Source: Oceaniglobus ichthyenteri (GTDB lineage Bacteria > Pseudomonadota > Alphaproteobacteria > Rhodobacterales > Rhodobacteraceae). Taken from it: DNA of 64,000 nt. Below are positions 17,210-27,186 of this stretch, one piece after another. Location: the NCBI RefSeq assembly GCF_003057885.1, contig NZ_QAGK01000009.1, positions 91,446 to 155,445 of the forward strand. The letters run 5' to 3'. Under the pieces are notes generated by a model that did no database searches, had not been told where the DNA came from, and saw only the letters and a program-made list of their open reading frames with translations. A program made the position numbers and the translations under genes. Numbering within the stretch: position 1 is the first letter of the stretch; every line of letters begins with the position of its first letter.

Positions 17210-18643
17210 CTATTCGCTGATTGAAAACGCAGGCAAGGCAGAGGCCGGTTGCAGGGTTGGCAAGGGGGCCAATCCACCTGTTTGCGCGCCGCCCACTGCT
17301 TTGCGCAACACGGCCAAACGGCCAGGCTGGGCGGTTGCAAAAACCGGTTGCACGGCTGCCGCATCCAGCGCGCCTTCATACCATGCAGCGGCCAGATCGA
17401 CGCGCATCTCGGTTCCGATCCCCTGACTTAGGTGGTGACCCATCAATTCACCGAATGCAGCGCTGTCCATCGCCGCGAGTATAAGGCCCGAACCAATTGC
17501 CTGATCCATGTTGTCATCACGATAACCGACCGACATGCACACCTTCGCCGTTGCCGCCAGATCCTGTGACGGAATCCCGGTGCCCTGCGTAAAGCCCGCG
17601 ACATTTTGCAAAACGGCCTCGCGTGGCTTGCTACCCAGGCTGGCGACGAATGTCGCTGTTTGCTGCCCATAGGCCGCGCATGTGGCGTTTATCTGATCCG
17701 GGGTGGCCCCCAGACCCTGGGCCAATTGCGCCCCGTCGGCAATTGCCGATTGGCGCGCAAGACAGAACTGTTCGTTCAACGCCGCAGTTGAGTCAGTCAT
17801 GGTTGCAGCGGTAATAAATCCGCCATTCTCGCTGGTTTTTTTGGAAACTGCGGCGCAATGCACCGACAGCGTGGGTTTGGCCGCACCGCCAAACAGACTG
17901 GGCAAAGCCGCCGCCACAGGTGTGACCGCGGCCTGGGCGATGGGCGCCGGGGCAACAGGAGCGACCGCAACCGGTGTGGGGGCGACGGCAACCGGAGCGA
18001 CCGCAACCGGGGCAGGCGCAACAGGCGCCGGCATCGGCGCAACGGCCACCGGAGCAGGTGCCATCGCCATCTGTTGGCTGGGGGCGACGACCATTGTGGT
18101 TTGCGGCATTGTTGCTGTGGGGGCCGCCATTCCGGCCATCACCGGCGCACCGCCCGCCATTTCCTGGCGGAACTGTTTCAGCAATCCACGCACGCCTTCC
18201 GGATTTGCGGCAACCATCTGCTGGGTGGCATACCCGCCCGCCTGGGCGCGATTGTATGAGTTGATCAAAAGATCCTGCTCAAAGCTTGATAATTGCCCGG
18301 TCGCGGCATAACCAAGATAGGCCTGATATTGCGACACGGCATCACGGGATTTGCGGCCCAATTGGCCATCTACCGAACCGGCATTGAACCCGAAATAATT
18401 CAACGACGATTGTATCTGCCGCCCGGTCTGGGTGGCCGGAATGCGCGGTTTGGATACCTTTTTCTTATAGGTCTTCGTCGATTTTCGATAAACTTTCTTT
18501 TGCGGTTGTTTTGCGGCATGGTTCACGATCGCCCCAACAATCGCACCTGCGATGAAATCACCCGCATCTGCCGATGCCTTTGTGGCCGGACCAAAGGCCA
18601 GTGACGCCGCGACACCCGTCAATAAAAGCGATTTGGTAATCAT
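17210..18643 (-). CDS. Exported peptidoglycan-binding protein with an Ala/Pro/Val linker
   Basis: A 477-residue protein of unknown exact role. ATG 18643 with upstream GGAG starts a clear signal peptide (ITKSLLLTGVAASLAFG...). A basic Lys/Tyr-rich stretch (KKVYRKSTKTYKKK) follows, then a PG-binding-1-like domain ('QIQSSLNYFGFNAGSVDGQLGRKSRDAVSQYQ', residues about 75-110). Next come a low-complexity linker built of 'PVAVAP' units (residues about 190-245) and a C-terminal domain with several Cys ('LSVHCAAVS', 'NEQFCLA', 'NATCAAYG'). It is likely periplasmic and wall-associated. Divergent from lipB. Confidence 0.75.
   Translation of the reverse strand: MITKSLLLTGVAASLAFGPATKASADAGDFIAGAIVGAIVNHAAKQPQKKVYRKSTKTYKKKVSKPRIPATQTGRQIQSSLNYFGFNAGSVDGQLGRKSRDAVSQYQAYLGYAATGQLSSFEQDLLINSYNRAQAGGYATQQMVAANPEGVRGLLKQFRQEMAGGAPVMAGMAAPTATMPQTTMVVAPSQQMAMAPAPVAVAPMPAPVAPAPVAVAPVAVAPTPVAVAPVAPAPIAQAAVTPVAAALPSLFGGAAKPTLSVHCAAVSKKTSENGGFITAATMTDSTAALNEQFCLARQSAIADGAQLAQGLGATPDQINATCAAYGQQTATFVASLGSKPREAVLQNVAGFTQGTGIPSQDLAATAKVCMSVGYRDDNMDQAIGSGLILAAMDSAAFGELMGHHLSQGIGTEMRVDLAAAWYEGALDAAAVQPVFATAQPGRLAVLRKAVGGAQTGGLAPLPTLQPASALPAFSISE
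17925..18080. repeat. Low-complexity tandem codons for the PVAVAP linker
   Basis: Degenerate short tandem repeats (about 18-30 base units, GCAACCGGAGCGACC-like on the + strand) inside the PG-binding protein gene, coding for an Ala/Pro/Val linker. It is a coding repeat, not a CRISPR: there are no spacers, and units merge without gaps. It may vary in copy number between strains. Confidence 0.75.
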
Positions 18644-18768
18644 GTTTCTGCTCCGTAAAAAAATACCGTTATATTCTTGCAAGGATAGCATATGAACCCA
18701 ACATGATAAGCGTTTTTTGCGAATGTCCGACAGATTCGCTACTTTTCCGTTAATTATCGAGGCCGTTC

Positions 18769-19416
18769 ATGGATTGGATCGTATCACCCGGCCTGACCCC
18801 CTATCCCGAGGCGTTGTCGCGGATGGAACAGATCGCCGAGGGGATCAGGGCAGACACACACCCCGAAACCGTGTGGTTGGTCGAACATCCGCCGCTTTAT
18901 ACCGCCGGCACCAGCGCGCAGATCGCCGATTTGGTCGATCCGGATCGGTTTCCGGTCTATGAGGCGCGGCGCGGTGGGCAATATACCTATCATGGGCCGG
19001 GGCAGCGGGTGGCCTATGTCATGCTTGACGTGGCCAAACGGGGCCGTGATGTGCGCCGGTTCGTGCATCAGATGGAGGCTTGGGTGATTGCCGCATTGGC
19101 CGAATTCAATATCACCGCCGAGGTGCGCGAGGGCCGCGTTGGCGTGTGGGTCGAACGGCCCGATCGTGCGCCAAACGGTGACGGGTCCGTGCGCGAAGAC
19201 AAGGTGGCGGCGATTGGAATTCGCTTGCGCAAATGGGTTTCCTTTCACGGCCTGTCGATAAATGTTGAACCTGATCTGACGCATTTTGACGGAATCGTGC
19301 CTTGTGGCATCCGCGAACATGGGGTGACCAGCTTGGTCGATCTGGGGCTGCCGGTGACCATGGAGGATGTCGACGTTGCGTTGCGCCGAACGTTCGGCGA
19401 TGTTTTCACATCCTGA
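18769..19416 (+). CDS. lipB: Lipoyl(octanoyl) transferase LipB
   Basis: A 215-residue cytoplasmic enzyme that moves octanoyl groups from acyl-carrier protein to lipoyl domains. The core motif '[22 protein letters not shown]' (residues 65-86), the catalytic Lys in '[18 protein letters not shown]' and the catalytic Cys in '[13 protein letters not shown]' are all present. The length is normal. It stands alone, between the divergent PG-binding gene and ctaD. Confidence 0.95.
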   Translation: MDWIVSPGLTPYPEALSRMEQIAEGIRADTHPETVWLVEHPPLYTAGTSAQIADLVDPDRFPVYEARRGGQYTYHGPGQRVAYVMLDVAKRGRDVRRFVHQMEAWVIAALAEFNITAEVREGRVGVWVERPDRAPNGDGSVREDKVAAIGIRLRKWVSFHGLSINVEPDLTHFDGIVPCGIREHGVTSLVDLGLPVTMEDVDVALRRTFGDVFTS

Positions 19417-19643
19417 TCGGTGGCAAACCGACGCCAAGGCGCCCATCAAACAACCGCCTGACGTGTGGCCGCATCGCCATCCATGGGGTTCTTTTTCACA
19501 AATACACCCAGCGCACGACAATTTTTCCATGGCGCGGCAAGGTGTAACATTGCCCCCGGCCCCAATTTGGCATTAAAAGGATTCCCAAACCCGTGCGATC
19601 ATCCGCGCGGCTGGCAATAATTTCGGGAACCAGGAGACATCAT

Positions 19644-21317
19644 ATGGCCGACGCAGCCGTTCATGGCCACGGCGGGCACGACGAGCGGAGTTTTTTCACC
19701 CGCTGGTTCATGTCCACGAACCACAAAGACATCGGTATCCTTTACCTCTTCGTATCCGGTTTCGCCGGTTTCATCGCGGTGGCCTTTACGGTTTACATGC
19801 GCATGGAGCTTATGGAACCGGGTGTGCAATATATGTGTATGGAAGGCGCGCGGATGACGGCCGCCGCTGCCGGAGACTGTACGCCCAACGGCCATTTGTG
19901 GAACGTGTTGATCACGGGCCACGGGATCCTGATGATGTTCTTCGTCGTCATTCCGGCGCTTTTTGGCGGTTTTGGCAACTATCTCATGCCGTTGCAGATT
20001 GGCGCGCCGGATATGGCGTTTCCACGGATGAACAACCTGTCGTTCTGGTTGTACGTTGCGGGCACCCTGTTGGCCATTTCTTCGGTTCTGGCCCCCGGTG
20101 GCAATGACCAGGCCGGATCCGGCGTGGGTTGGGTTTTGTATCCGCCGCTGTCCACCAACGAAGGTGGTTTTTCGATGGATCTGGCGATTTTCGCGGTTCA
20201 CGTTTCGGGCGCCAGTTCGATCCTGGGCGCGATCAACATGATCACCACATTTCTGAACATGCGCGCACCCGGAATGACCCTGTTCAAGGTGCCACTGTTC
20301 TCATGGTCGATCTTTGTCACGGCTTGGATGATTCTCTTGGCCCTGCCCGTTCTGGCCGGCGCAATCACCATGTTGCTGACCGATCGTAACTTCGGCACCA
20401 CATTCTTTGATCCCGCCGGTGGCGGTGATCCGGTGTTGTATCAGCACATCCTGTGGTTCTTTGGTCACCCCGAAGTGTACATCGTGATCTTGCCGGGCTT
20501 TGGCATCATCAGCCACGTGATCGCCACCTTCGCGCGCAAGCCGATCTTTGGCTATCTGCCGATGGTTTGGGCGCTGATCGCGATTGGTGGCCTGGGCTTT
20601 GTTGTGTGGGCGCACCACATGTACACGGTCGGTATGTCCCTGACACAGCAAAGCTATTTCATGCTGGCCACCATGGTTATCGCGGTGCCCACCGGTGTGA
20701 AGATCTTTAGCTGGATTGCCACCATGTGGGGCGGATCGATTGAGTTCAAGGTTCCCATGATGTGGGCGTTTGGCTTTTTGTTCCTGTTCACCGTGGGCGG
20801 CGTTACCGGTGTTGTTCTGGCCCAGGCCGGGATCGACCGGGCCTATCACGACACCTATTATGTCGTGGCGCACTTTCACTATGTGATGTCGCTGGGCGCG
20901 GTGTTTGCCATTTTCGCGGGGATCTATTTTTACTTCCCGAAAATGTCGGGCAAGATGATTCCCGAATGGGCCGGGCAGATCCATTTCTGGACCTTCTTTA
21001 TCGGCACCAACATCACCTTCTTCCCACAACACTTCCTGGGTCGTCAGGGGATGCCACGCCGTTATATCGACTATCCCGATGCTTTCGCGCTGTGGAACTA
21101 TGTCTCAAGCTGGGGCGCCTTCCTGTCCTTCGCTTCGTTCCTGTTCTTCATCGGAGTTTTGTTCTGGGTGTTGATCACCAAACCGAGCACATCGCCCGCG
21201 AATCCGTGGAACGAATTTGCCGATACGTTGGAATGGACTTTGCCCAGCCCACCGCCCGAGCATACGTTTGAAACGCTCCCCAAGCAGAGCGAGTGGGACA
21301 AGCAGCCCGGTCATTAA
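19644..21317 (+). CDS. ctaD: Cytochrome c oxidase subunit I (aa3 type)
   Basis: A 557-residue, 12-helix catalytic subunit that reduces oxygen and pumps protons. ATG 19644 follows AGGAG; the upstream ATG-like start in frame is not needed. CuB/heme ligands are visible: '[14 protein letters not shown]' (heme a His), '[10 protein letters not shown]' (CuB His and the His-Tyr pair), 'WAHHMYTVG' and '[11 protein letters not shown]'. A His-rich N-terminus (HGHGGHD) precedes the first helix. As in Rhodobacter, ctaD lies apart from the genes for the other subunits. A strong terminator follows. Confidence 0.97.
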   Translation: MADAAVHGHGGHDERSFFTRWFMSTNHKDIGILYLFVSGFAGFIAVAFTVYMRMELMEPGVQYMCMEGARMTAAAAGDCTPNGHLWNVLITGHGILMMFFVVIPALFGGFGNYLMPLQIGAPDMAFPRMNNLSFWLYVAGTLLAISSVLAPGGNDQAGSGVGWVLYPPLSTNEGGFSMDLAIFAVHVSGASSILGAINMITTFLNMRAPGMTLFKVPLFSWSIFVTAWMILLALPVLAGAITMLLTDRNFGTTFFDPAGGGDPVLYQHILWFFGHPEVYIVILPGFGIISHVIATFARKPIFGYLPMVWALIAIGGLGFVVWAHHMYTVGMSLTQQSYFMLATMVIAVPTGVKIFSWIATMWGGSIEFKVPMMWAFGFLFLFTVGGVTGVVLAQAGIDRAYHDTYYVVAHFHYVMSLGAVFAIFAGIYFYFPKMSGKMIPEWAGQIHFWTFFIGTNITFFPQHFLGRQGMPRRYIDYPDAFALWNYVSSWGAFLSFASFLFFIGVLFWVLITKPSTSPANPWNEFADTLEWTLPSPPPEHTFETLPKQSEWDKQPGH

Positions 21318-21351
21318 AGGAATGATCCGACGCCCATTGGGCAGGTGATCC

Positions 21352-21386
21352 AAAGGGCTCCGCATTTCGCCGGGGCCCTTTTTTTT
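21352..21386 (+). terminator. Rho-independent terminator of ctaD
   Basis: AAAGGGC...GCCCTTT stem with a further CCG/CGG, a short loop, then an uninterrupted run of T. It starts 35 bases after the ctaD stop and is a textbook intrinsic terminator. Confidence 0.92.
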
Positions 21387-21406
21387 GCAAATCAAGTGAG
21401 CGCCCC

Positions 21407-21949
21407 ATGCCCCTACGCTGGGATCAAGACCCCGACAAAACTGATTTTACAAACCGAGGCAGCACTGACCATGCCTTGGCCCACGCTGTCTTGTGGCCAC
21501 ACCGATCCTTGCCACGCAAAGGTATGGCGATCGCAATCGGATTTGCGTTTGTGATGATCATGGTGCCCGTGATCCCGTTACTCGGCTCGCCGATCTTGTG
21601 GGGGCTTTTGCCGTTTACCATGGGGGCGGTGTGGCTGCTGTGGTATTTTCTGGAACGCAGCTATACCAGCGCCCAGTTGCGAGAGGATCTGACCCTGTGG
21701 ACAGATCGAATCGAAATCGTGCGCTCGAACCCAAAAGGCGCGGAACAGCGATGGTCGGCCAATCCGTTTTGGGTGCGGGTCAAATTGATTGAAACCGGTG
21801 GACCGGTTGAGAAATATATAACCCTGTCCGGCTCCGGACGTGAGGTGGAATTGGGCGCGTTTCTTGCACCCGAAGAACGACAGGTCTTGTATGGTGATTT
21901 GAACCGCCTTTTGGGGCGGCTTTCACATCCCGGGTTTGCCGACGAATGA
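21407..21949 (+). CDS. DUF2244 membrane protein
   Basis: A 180-residue protein with two adjacent membrane helices (about residues 40-82: 'GMAIAIGFAFVMIMVPVIPLLG', 'ILWGLLPFTMGAVWLLWYFL') and a C-terminal cytoplasmic domain ('ERSYTSAQLREDLTLWTDRIEIVRSNPKG', 'EVELGAFLAPEERQVLYGDLNRLL'). This is the DUF2244 architecture, often found beside oxidase or DNA-repair genes in Rhodobacterales. Function unknown. It follows ctaD after its terminator, so it may have its own promoter. Confidence 0.8.
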   Translation: MPLRWDQDPDKTDFTNRGSTDHALAHAVLWPHRSLPRKGMAIAIGFAFVMIMVPVIPLLGSPILWGLLPFTMGAVWLLWYFLERSYTSAQLREDLTLWTDRIEIVRSNPKGAEQRWSANPFWVRVKLIETGGPVEKYITLSGSGREVELGAFLAPEERQVLYGDLNRLLGRLSHPGFADE

Positions 21950-21990
21950 CGGATTGATATGTTGCGTGAGCTTGGTTCACGCCACCCGGA

Positions 21991-22455
21991 TCAGCCCAAA
22001 CGCGCCTTGAGTTTACCGCCAACCGCGCCAAAATCCATCTGGCCGGTGTACTTTGCTTTCAAAACACCCATCACCTTCCCCATATCCCGGATCGAGCTGG
22101 CTTCAGTCTTGGCGATTGCGGCGTCCAGGGCGGCGTCAACTTCCTCGTCGCTCAGCTGTTTAGGCAGGAACCCTTGGATCACGACAATTTCCGACAGTTC
22201 CTGCTCTGCCAATTCCAGACGCCCGGCTTCTTCATAAGCGCGCGCACTTTCCTGACGTTGCTTCACCATCTTGCCAAGGATCTGAAGCACTTCGGCGTCA
22301 CCCACCTGGGTTTCATCGCCTTCGCCCATACCGCGGAGGGCGATATCGCGGTCCTTGATCGCCGCATTGATCAAACGCAGAGTCGACAGCCGCTGTGTCT
22401 CTTTGTTTTTCATCGCAGATTTCAGCGCTTCGGTAATCTGGGTACGAAGGTCCAT
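21991..22455 (-). CDS. GatB/YqeY domain protein
   Basis: A 154-residue protein with the helical YqeY domain related to the tail of GatB ('MDLRTQITEALKSAMKNKETQRLSTLRLINAAIKD', 'FLPKQLSDEEVDAALDAAI', 'GKVMGVLKAKYTGQMDFG'). ATG 22455 has a purine-rich site (GAGGCAGG) upstream; the longer frame back to 22599 is not supported. It is divergent from carA. It is probably tRNA-related by homology, but a role is not established. Confidence 0.9.
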   Translation of the reverse strand: MDLRTQITEALKSAMKNKETQRLSTLRLINAAIKDRDIALRGMGEGDETQVGDAEVLQILGKMVKQRQESARAYEEAGRLELAEQELSEIVVIQGFLPKQLSDEEVDAALDAAIAKTEASSIRDMGKVMGVLKAKYTGQMDFGAVGGKLKARLG

Positions 22456-22641
22456 GTCCTGCCTCAGTCCTGGTTTGGGTCCAAGTTGGTATAATACGGC
22501 AAAGGTTGAACCATGACAACCAACGTTGAACGGCATAACCAATTGATTAAAAACGATTTTCAATTCCCCCTGCCCCCTTGACCCGCCGCGACAGGCCAAC
22601 TAGTTTGCGCCAGATTTACCCAATTTTCCGGAGGTTGCCCC

Positions 22642-23790
22642 ATGGCCCAGTCGCCCCGCCCCACTGCCTGCCTTGCGTTGGCCGATGGTACGCTGTTTTA
22701 TGGCCAGGGCTTTGGTGCCACGGGCCAAACCGTCGCCGAGCTGTGTTTCAACACCGCCATGACCGGGTATCAGGAAATCATGACCGATCCGTCCTATGCG
22801 GGTCAGGTTGTGACGTTTACCTTTCCTCATATCGGCAATACCGGCATCACCCCCGAAGACGATGAATCCTCCGATCCGGTGGCCGATGGCATGATCGTCA
22901 AATGGGATCCGACCGAACCAAGCAATTGGCGCGCCATGGGCACCCTGCCCGATTGGTTGGAAAAGCGCGGACGCATTGCCATGGGCGGTGTTGATACCCG
23001 GCGTCTGACCCGCGCTATTCGCCAACAGGGCGCGCCTCATGTCGCCCTGGCCCACAACCCCGATGGTGATTTCGACGTCGAGGCGTTGGTTGCCGCCGCT
23101 CGCGCGTTTCAAGGCCTGGAAGGCGCGGATTTGGCCGCCAAGGTCACCTGTGCGCAATCCTATCGTTGGGATGAAATGCGCTGGGCCTGGCCCGAAGGCT
23201 ATACCAAGCGCACAACACCCGGCCACAAAGTGGTCGCGATAGATTATGGCGCAAAGCGTAACATCTTGCGGTGTCTGGCAAGTGCCGGGTGCGATGTGAC
23301 AGTTTTGCCCGCCTCGGCCACCGCTGACGATGTGCTTGCCCTTTCGCCCGATGGGTTGTTCCTGTCCAACGGACCTGGCGATCCGGCAGCAACCGGCGTT
23401 TATGCCGTGCCGATGATCCAACAGGTGATGGAGCGCAGCGATATGCCGATTTTCGGCATTTGTCTGGGCCATCAGATGTTGGCCCTGGCACTTGGTGCGC
23501 GCACGGTCAAAATGAACCATGGCCATCACGGCGCAAATCACCCGGTGAAAGACACAGAAACCGGAAAAGTTGAAATTACGTCGATGAACCATGGGTTTAC
23601 CGTCGACAGTCAATCCTTGCCAATCGGGGTCAAGGAAACCCATGTGTCCCTGTTTGACGGCAGCAATTGTGGCATCCGCGTGCAGGACCGCCCCATCTGG
23701 TCAGTTCAATACCACCCCGAGGCCAGCCCCGGACCGCAAGACAGTTATTACCTGTTCGAACGGTTTGCCAAAGCCATGGATGCGGCCTGA
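22642..23790 (+). CDS. carA: Carbamoyl-phosphate synthase small subunit
   Basis: A 382-residue glutaminase subunit that feeds ammonia to CarB for arginine and pyrimidine synthesis. The N-terminal CPSase domain ('LALADGTLFYGQGFGATGQTVAELCFNTAMTGYQEIMTDPSY') and class I amidotransferase domain are complete: nucleophile Cys in 'FGICLGHQMLALALG', His-Glu in 'VQYHPEASPGP'. CGGAGGT-like sequence precedes the start. carB is not in the window. Confidence 0.96.
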   Translation: MAQSPRPTACLALADGTLFYGQGFGATGQTVAELCFNTAMTGYQEIMTDPSYAGQVVTFTFPHIGNTGITPEDDESSDPVADGMIVKWDPTEPSNWRAMGTLPDWLEKRGRIAMGGVDTRRLTRAIRQQGAPHVALAHNPDGDFDVEALVAAARAFQGLEGADLAAKVTCAQSYRWDEMRWAWPEGYTKRTTPGHKVVAIDYGAKRNILRCLASAGCDVTVLPASATADDVLALSPDGLFLSNGPGDPAATGVYAVPMIQQVMERSDMPIFGICLGHQMLALALGARTVKMNHGHHGANHPVKDTETGKVEITSMNHGFTVDSQSLPIGVKETHVSLFDGSNCGIRVQDRPIWSVQYHPEASPGPQDSYYLFERFAKAMDAA

Positions 23791-23800
23791 CAGACACATG

Positions 23801-23816
23801 TTAACCGCCGGTTAAC
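23801..23816 (+). promoter_or_regulatory. CtrA-type box upstream of the glycosyltransferase gene
   Basis: TTAA-N7-TTAAC (TTAACCGCCGGTTAAC) matches the alphaproteobacterial CtrA consensus at every fixed position, 50 bases before the GTG start at 23866. The same bases form a 7-bp hairpin (GTTAACC/GGTTAAC), so a weak carA terminator is the competing reading. A half-site-like CTTAA follows at 23825. Confidence 0.55.
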
Positions 23817-23865
23817 CTCCTTGGCCTTAATGTTCGGAACAGGATTCTGAGCGGAAAGGGCCAGG

Positions 23866-25767
23866 GTGAACCAGTCATTGCGCATTATTCCGTCGCCAAC
23901 AGACCCGGATTTCGGGCCTGACGGCGGCGGTGCTGCGCAACAAAGGGGCCGATTGGGCGCGCTGCTCTTGGGGGCGGGGCAGATCACGCCCTCTGCATTG
24001 CGGCTTGCGCTCGTACATCAGGCCGAATCTGGCGCACCTTTGGGCATGATCCTGTGTCAAAACGGCGATATCGATGAAAACACTCTATACAATACGCTGG
24101 CCGCACAGTTTGGCGCCATTCGAATTGATCCTGCGGATTATCCGGTAAACACCGCGCTGATCGAACAGATCGGGGCGCAGTTTTGTGCGGTACACGGTGT
24201 TTTGCCCATCGCAAAAGCAGGCGCAACCGCCGTTGTCACCACCTCTGATCCGGGCCGGTTTCATATGATCCGGCCAATTTTGGAACAAGAACTCGGCCCT
24301 GTTTCAATGGTGGTATCAAGCCAAAGCGAACTTTACGCGGCACTTCTAACCACCCGCAAACGCGCCTTGGCGCGCAACGCAGAACGCCGTACAAAAAGCA
24401 CCGAAAGTTGCCGCACGCTTTCCGGCAAACGTCTGGTTTGGGGCGGCGGCGGCCTGTGCGTGCTGTTGTGTCTGGCGTTACTCATCATGCCGATTGTGAC
24501 GCTGTCGGCCCTGACTGTCCTTGCCTTGGCCATTCTGGCGATAAACACGGTATTTGCGGTTTCGATGGCTGCAATCTGGCTATTGCGGCGCGGTCGTATA
24601 ACCGAACCCATCGCGCAGACCTGTCGTATCGTGCCGGTGTCTGTCATGGTTCCGCTGTTTCGCGAAAAACACATTGCCAAATGCCTTATTCAACGGCTGT
24701 CACGACTGAATTATCCACCGGAACAGTTGGAAATCCTGCTGGTGGTGGAAGAAGACGATGCAATCACCCAAGCCACGCTGGCCCAGTGCACATTGCCCGC
24801 GACGATGCGCACATTGATCGTGCCAAGGGGTCAGGTGCAAACCAAACCGCGTGCCTTGAACTATGCGTTGGATTTTTGCCGGGGCCATATTGTCGGGGTT
24901 TATGACGCCGAAGATGCGCCAGACCCGGATCAAATTCGCGCCGCTGTTGCGCAGTTTCAACGTGCCCCCCCGGTGGTTGCCTGCCTGCAAGGGCGGCTTG
25001 ATTATTATAACCCGCGAAAAAACTGGATGGCGCGGTGTTTTACGATCGAATACGCGACGTGGTTTCGCATCATGTTGCCGGGGATGGCGCATTTGGGTTT
25101 GGCCTTACCCTTGGGCGGCACAACCTTGTTTTTTCGAAAATCCGCGCTGATCTCATTGGGCGGATGGGATTCGCACAATGTTACGGAAGACGCTGATTTG
25201 GGCCTGCGATTGGCACGTCGGGGATATCGAACCGACCTGTTGGACAGTGTCACCTTGGAAGAGGCGAATTGCCACCCCTGGCCATGGGTGCGTCAGCGAT
25301 CCCGCTGGATCAAAGGCTATGCGATGACATATTTCGTTCATATGCGAAATCCGGTCACCCTTTATCGTGATCTGGGTGGCCGTGGGTTTTGGGGCATGCA
25401 GCTTTTGTTTCTGGGCAGCTTGTTGGGCGTGCTGACCGCGCCTCTGCTTTGGGCCTTTGTCCTGATTTTGTTTGGCCTTCCACACCCCTGGACCGCGCAA
25501 ATGTCGGGCAGTTTGGGAACGGTTTTGTCTTGGTCACTCGGCGGGGCCGCGCTTATTCATTGGTCGGTCTGGATATTGGGCGCTTATGCAAAGGGTGATC
25601 GGGGGCTGATGGCATGGGCACCCACACTGTCGATTTATCACGCTCTGGCAACGGCCGCCGCGCTTAAGGCAGCGTTTGAGATCATGACCAAACCGTTCTT
25701 CTGGGATAAGACAATGCATGGGCATCTGTCTGAAACGCCCAGCCCAGCTAAGGAAACTCTGACGTAA
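23866..25767 (+). CDS. MshEN-domain/GT2 family membrane glycosyltransferase fusion
   Basis: A 633-residue protein with a GTG start behind GGAAAGGGCCAGG. Residues about 25-170 resemble the MshEN/GSPII_E-N domain ('GRLGALLLGAGQITPSALRLALVHQ', 'LGMILCQNGDIDENTLYNTLAAQFG'), which in some systems binds c-di-GMP. Two helices follow (about 195-245), then a cellulose-synthase-like GT2 domain: 'VPVSVMVPLFRE', 'GVYDAEDAPDPDQ', 'ALPLGGTTLFFRK', 'EDADLGLRL' and 'RQRSRWIKGY' (Q/RxxRW), and C-terminal helices. It probably makes an exported polysaccharide under second-messenger control. A CtrA-type box lies upstream, and the 3' end overlaps the convergent gntR by 20 bases. Confidence 0.85.
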   Translation: MNQSLRIIPSPTDPDFGPDGGGAAQQRGRLGALLLGAGQITPSALRLALVHQAESGAPLGMILCQNGDIDENTLYNTLAAQFGAIRIDPADYPVNTALIEQIGAQFCAVHGVLPIAKAGATAVVTTSDPGRFHMIRPILEQELGPVSMVVSSQSELYAALLTTRKRALARNAERRTKSTESCRTLSGKRLVWGGGGLCVLLCLALLIMPIVTLSALTVLALAILAINTVFAVSMAAIWLLRRGRITEPIAQTCRIVPVSVMVPLFREKHIAKCLIQRLSRLNYPPEQLEILLVVEEDDAITQATLAQCTLPATMRTLIVPRGQVQTKPRALNYALDFCRGHIVGVYDAEDAPDPDQIRAAVAQFQRAPPVVACLQGRLDYYNPRKNWMARCFTIEYATWFRIMLPGMAHLGLALPLGGTTLFFRKSALISLGGWDSHNVTEDADLGLRLARRGYRTDLLDSVTLEEANCHPWPWVRQRSRWIKGYAMTYFVHMRNPVTLYRDLGGRGFWGMQLLFLGSLLGVLTAPLLWAFVLILFGLPHPWTAQMSGSLGTVLSWSLGGAALIHWSVWILGAYAKGDRGLMAWAPTLSIYHALATAAALKAAFEIMTKPFFWDKTMHGHLSETPSPAKETLT

Positions 25768-26398
25768 CCGAAACCACTTTCAGCCGTGTTTCAAATGCCT
25801 TGGAAATATGGGCCTTCAGTGCCTCATATGCCGCATCGCCATCGCCCGCTTCGATCGCGGCAACGATCCGGTCATGTTCGGCCAACGCAATTTCGCCCCG
25901 CCCCTCAACCGCGAGCGACGTGGTTGCCAACAGCGCCATGAACCGATGTACCAGATCCAGTTGTTGCACCAGGTATCGGTTATGGCTGGCCAGATGGATC
26001 TGTTTGTGAAACCGCCGGTTTGCCCGGGCCAAAGCCGACGGATCACCAAGCAATGCGTGATCTTCCTTTACCATCGAGCGCAGCACGCGCACCTCTTCGT
26101 CGGTTGCGTGTCGCGCGGCCAGACGCGCGGCCAAACCCTCCAGCTCTGTTCGTACCACATATAGTTCGGCCAGTTGATTGTGATCCAGCGACGCCACAAT
26201 CAATGACCGTCCATCCCGGGTCAGCATGCTTTGGGTTTCCAACCGCTGCAGCGCCTCGCGAATCGGGGTGCGTGAGACGCCAAACCGTTCGGCCAGCTCA
26301 CTTTCCACCAATCTGTCGCCCGGGCGATAGACACCAACGTCAATCGCCTCAAGGATCAAGAGATAGGCATCCCGCTGCCCGTTGCGATTTTCCGCCAT
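25748..26398 (-). CDS. GntR family regulator (FCD domain)
   Basis: A 216-residue repressor. The N-terminal winged helix is 'AIDVGVYRPGDRLVESELAERFGVSRTPIREALQRLETQSML' and the C-terminal all-helical FCD ligand domain includes 'RRFHKQIHLASHNRYLVQQLDLVHRF' with metal-binding His residues. Its target is unknown. It is convergent with the glycosyltransferase (20-base overlap of coding ends) and divergent from the HAD/UbiH operon, which it may control through the 98-base gap. Confidence 0.9.
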   Translation of the reverse strand: MAENRNGQRDAYLLILEAIDVGVYRPGDRLVESELAERFGVSRTPIREALQRLETQSMLTRDGRSLIVASLDHNQLAELYVVRTELEGLAARLAARHATDEEVRVLRSMVKEDHALLGDPSALARANRRFHKQIHLASHNRYLVQQLDLVHRFMALLATTSLAVEGRGEIALAEHDRIVAAIEAGDGDAAYEALKAHISKAFETRLKVVSVTSEFP

Positions 26399-26496
26399 AA
26401 GTATCTCACTCCTGTGTCATTTTATCCTAGCGTTGCAGCGCACCGAGGATCAAGCGCACCATTGCGCAGCCCCGCCCGGCGCGCTAGGCACAGAGC

Positions 26497-27186
26497 ATGC
26501 GCACCGATGCTTTTTCTCACGTGACCACTTGGGTTTTTGACCTGGATCGCACGCTGTATCCGCCAGCGGCCGATCTGTTCGGGTTGATGAATCCGCGGAT
26601 CATCAGCTGGATCACCGACACGCTGAACGTCACCGAGGCCGAAGCAGGGCGTTTGCGGGTGCAGTACTGGCAACAATACGGCACCACACTAAGTGGCCTG
26701 ATGCGCGAACACGGGCTTGATCCGGCCGCCTATCTGACCCACATTCACGATATTCCCCTTGATCGTCTGGCGCCCGATCCCGCCTTGGCCGCGCATATCA
26801 GGGCACTTCCCGGTCGCCGGATTGTGTTTACCAACGCCTGTGCCGCCTATGCTGAGCGGGTTCTGGCCGCGCGTGGGCTTTCCGGTTTGTTTGATGCAAC
26901 TTACGGCGTTGAACATGCAGGGTTCAAACCGAAACCGGAACGCGGCGCGTATGATGCGATCATTGCCCAGGATGGGTTATCGCCCACCAGTGCCGCAATG
27001 TTTGAGGATGACGAGCGGAACCTGATCGAACCCCATTCCATGGGCATGGCAACGGTTCACGTGGCCCCTGAACGCGGAGCAGGCCCCCATATCCACCATC
27101 ACACCGATGATTTGACGGGCTTTCTGTCGCAGGTGATCGACGGCACCTTGTGCGCCGCGCAAAGAACGTCAGATATACCATCATGA
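26497..27186 (+). CDS. HAD-family pyrimidine 5'-nucleotidase-like phosphatase
   Basis: A 229-residue HAD hydrolase of the SDT1/pyrimidine 5'-nucleotidase type. Motif I is 'WVFDLDRTLYPPAADLF', motif II 'IVFTNAC', the motif III Lys is in 'HAGFKPKPE', and motif IV 'AAMFEDDERNL'. It dephosphorylates nucleoside monophosphates or similar small phosphates by family analogy. It overlaps the next gene by four bases (ATGA) and is therefore translationally coupled to the UbiH-type monooxygenase. Confidence 0.88.
   Translation: MRTDAFSHVTTWVFDLDRTLYPPAADLFGLMNPRIISWITDTLNVTEAEAGRLRVQYWQQYGTTLSGLMREHGLDPAAYLTHIHDIPLDRLAPDPALAAHIRALPGRRIVFTNACAAYAERVLAARGLSGLFDATYGVEHAGFKPKPERGAYDAIIAQDGLSPTSAAMFEDDERNLIEPHSMGMATVHVAPERGAGPHIHHHTDDLTGFLSQVIDGTLCAAQRTSDIPS

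Noticed and set aside
17925..18080. Short tandem repeats that could suggest a CRISPR array
   Set aside because: The units are contiguous, in frame, and encode a PVAVAP linker inside a signal-peptide protein; there are no spacers and no cas genes in the window.
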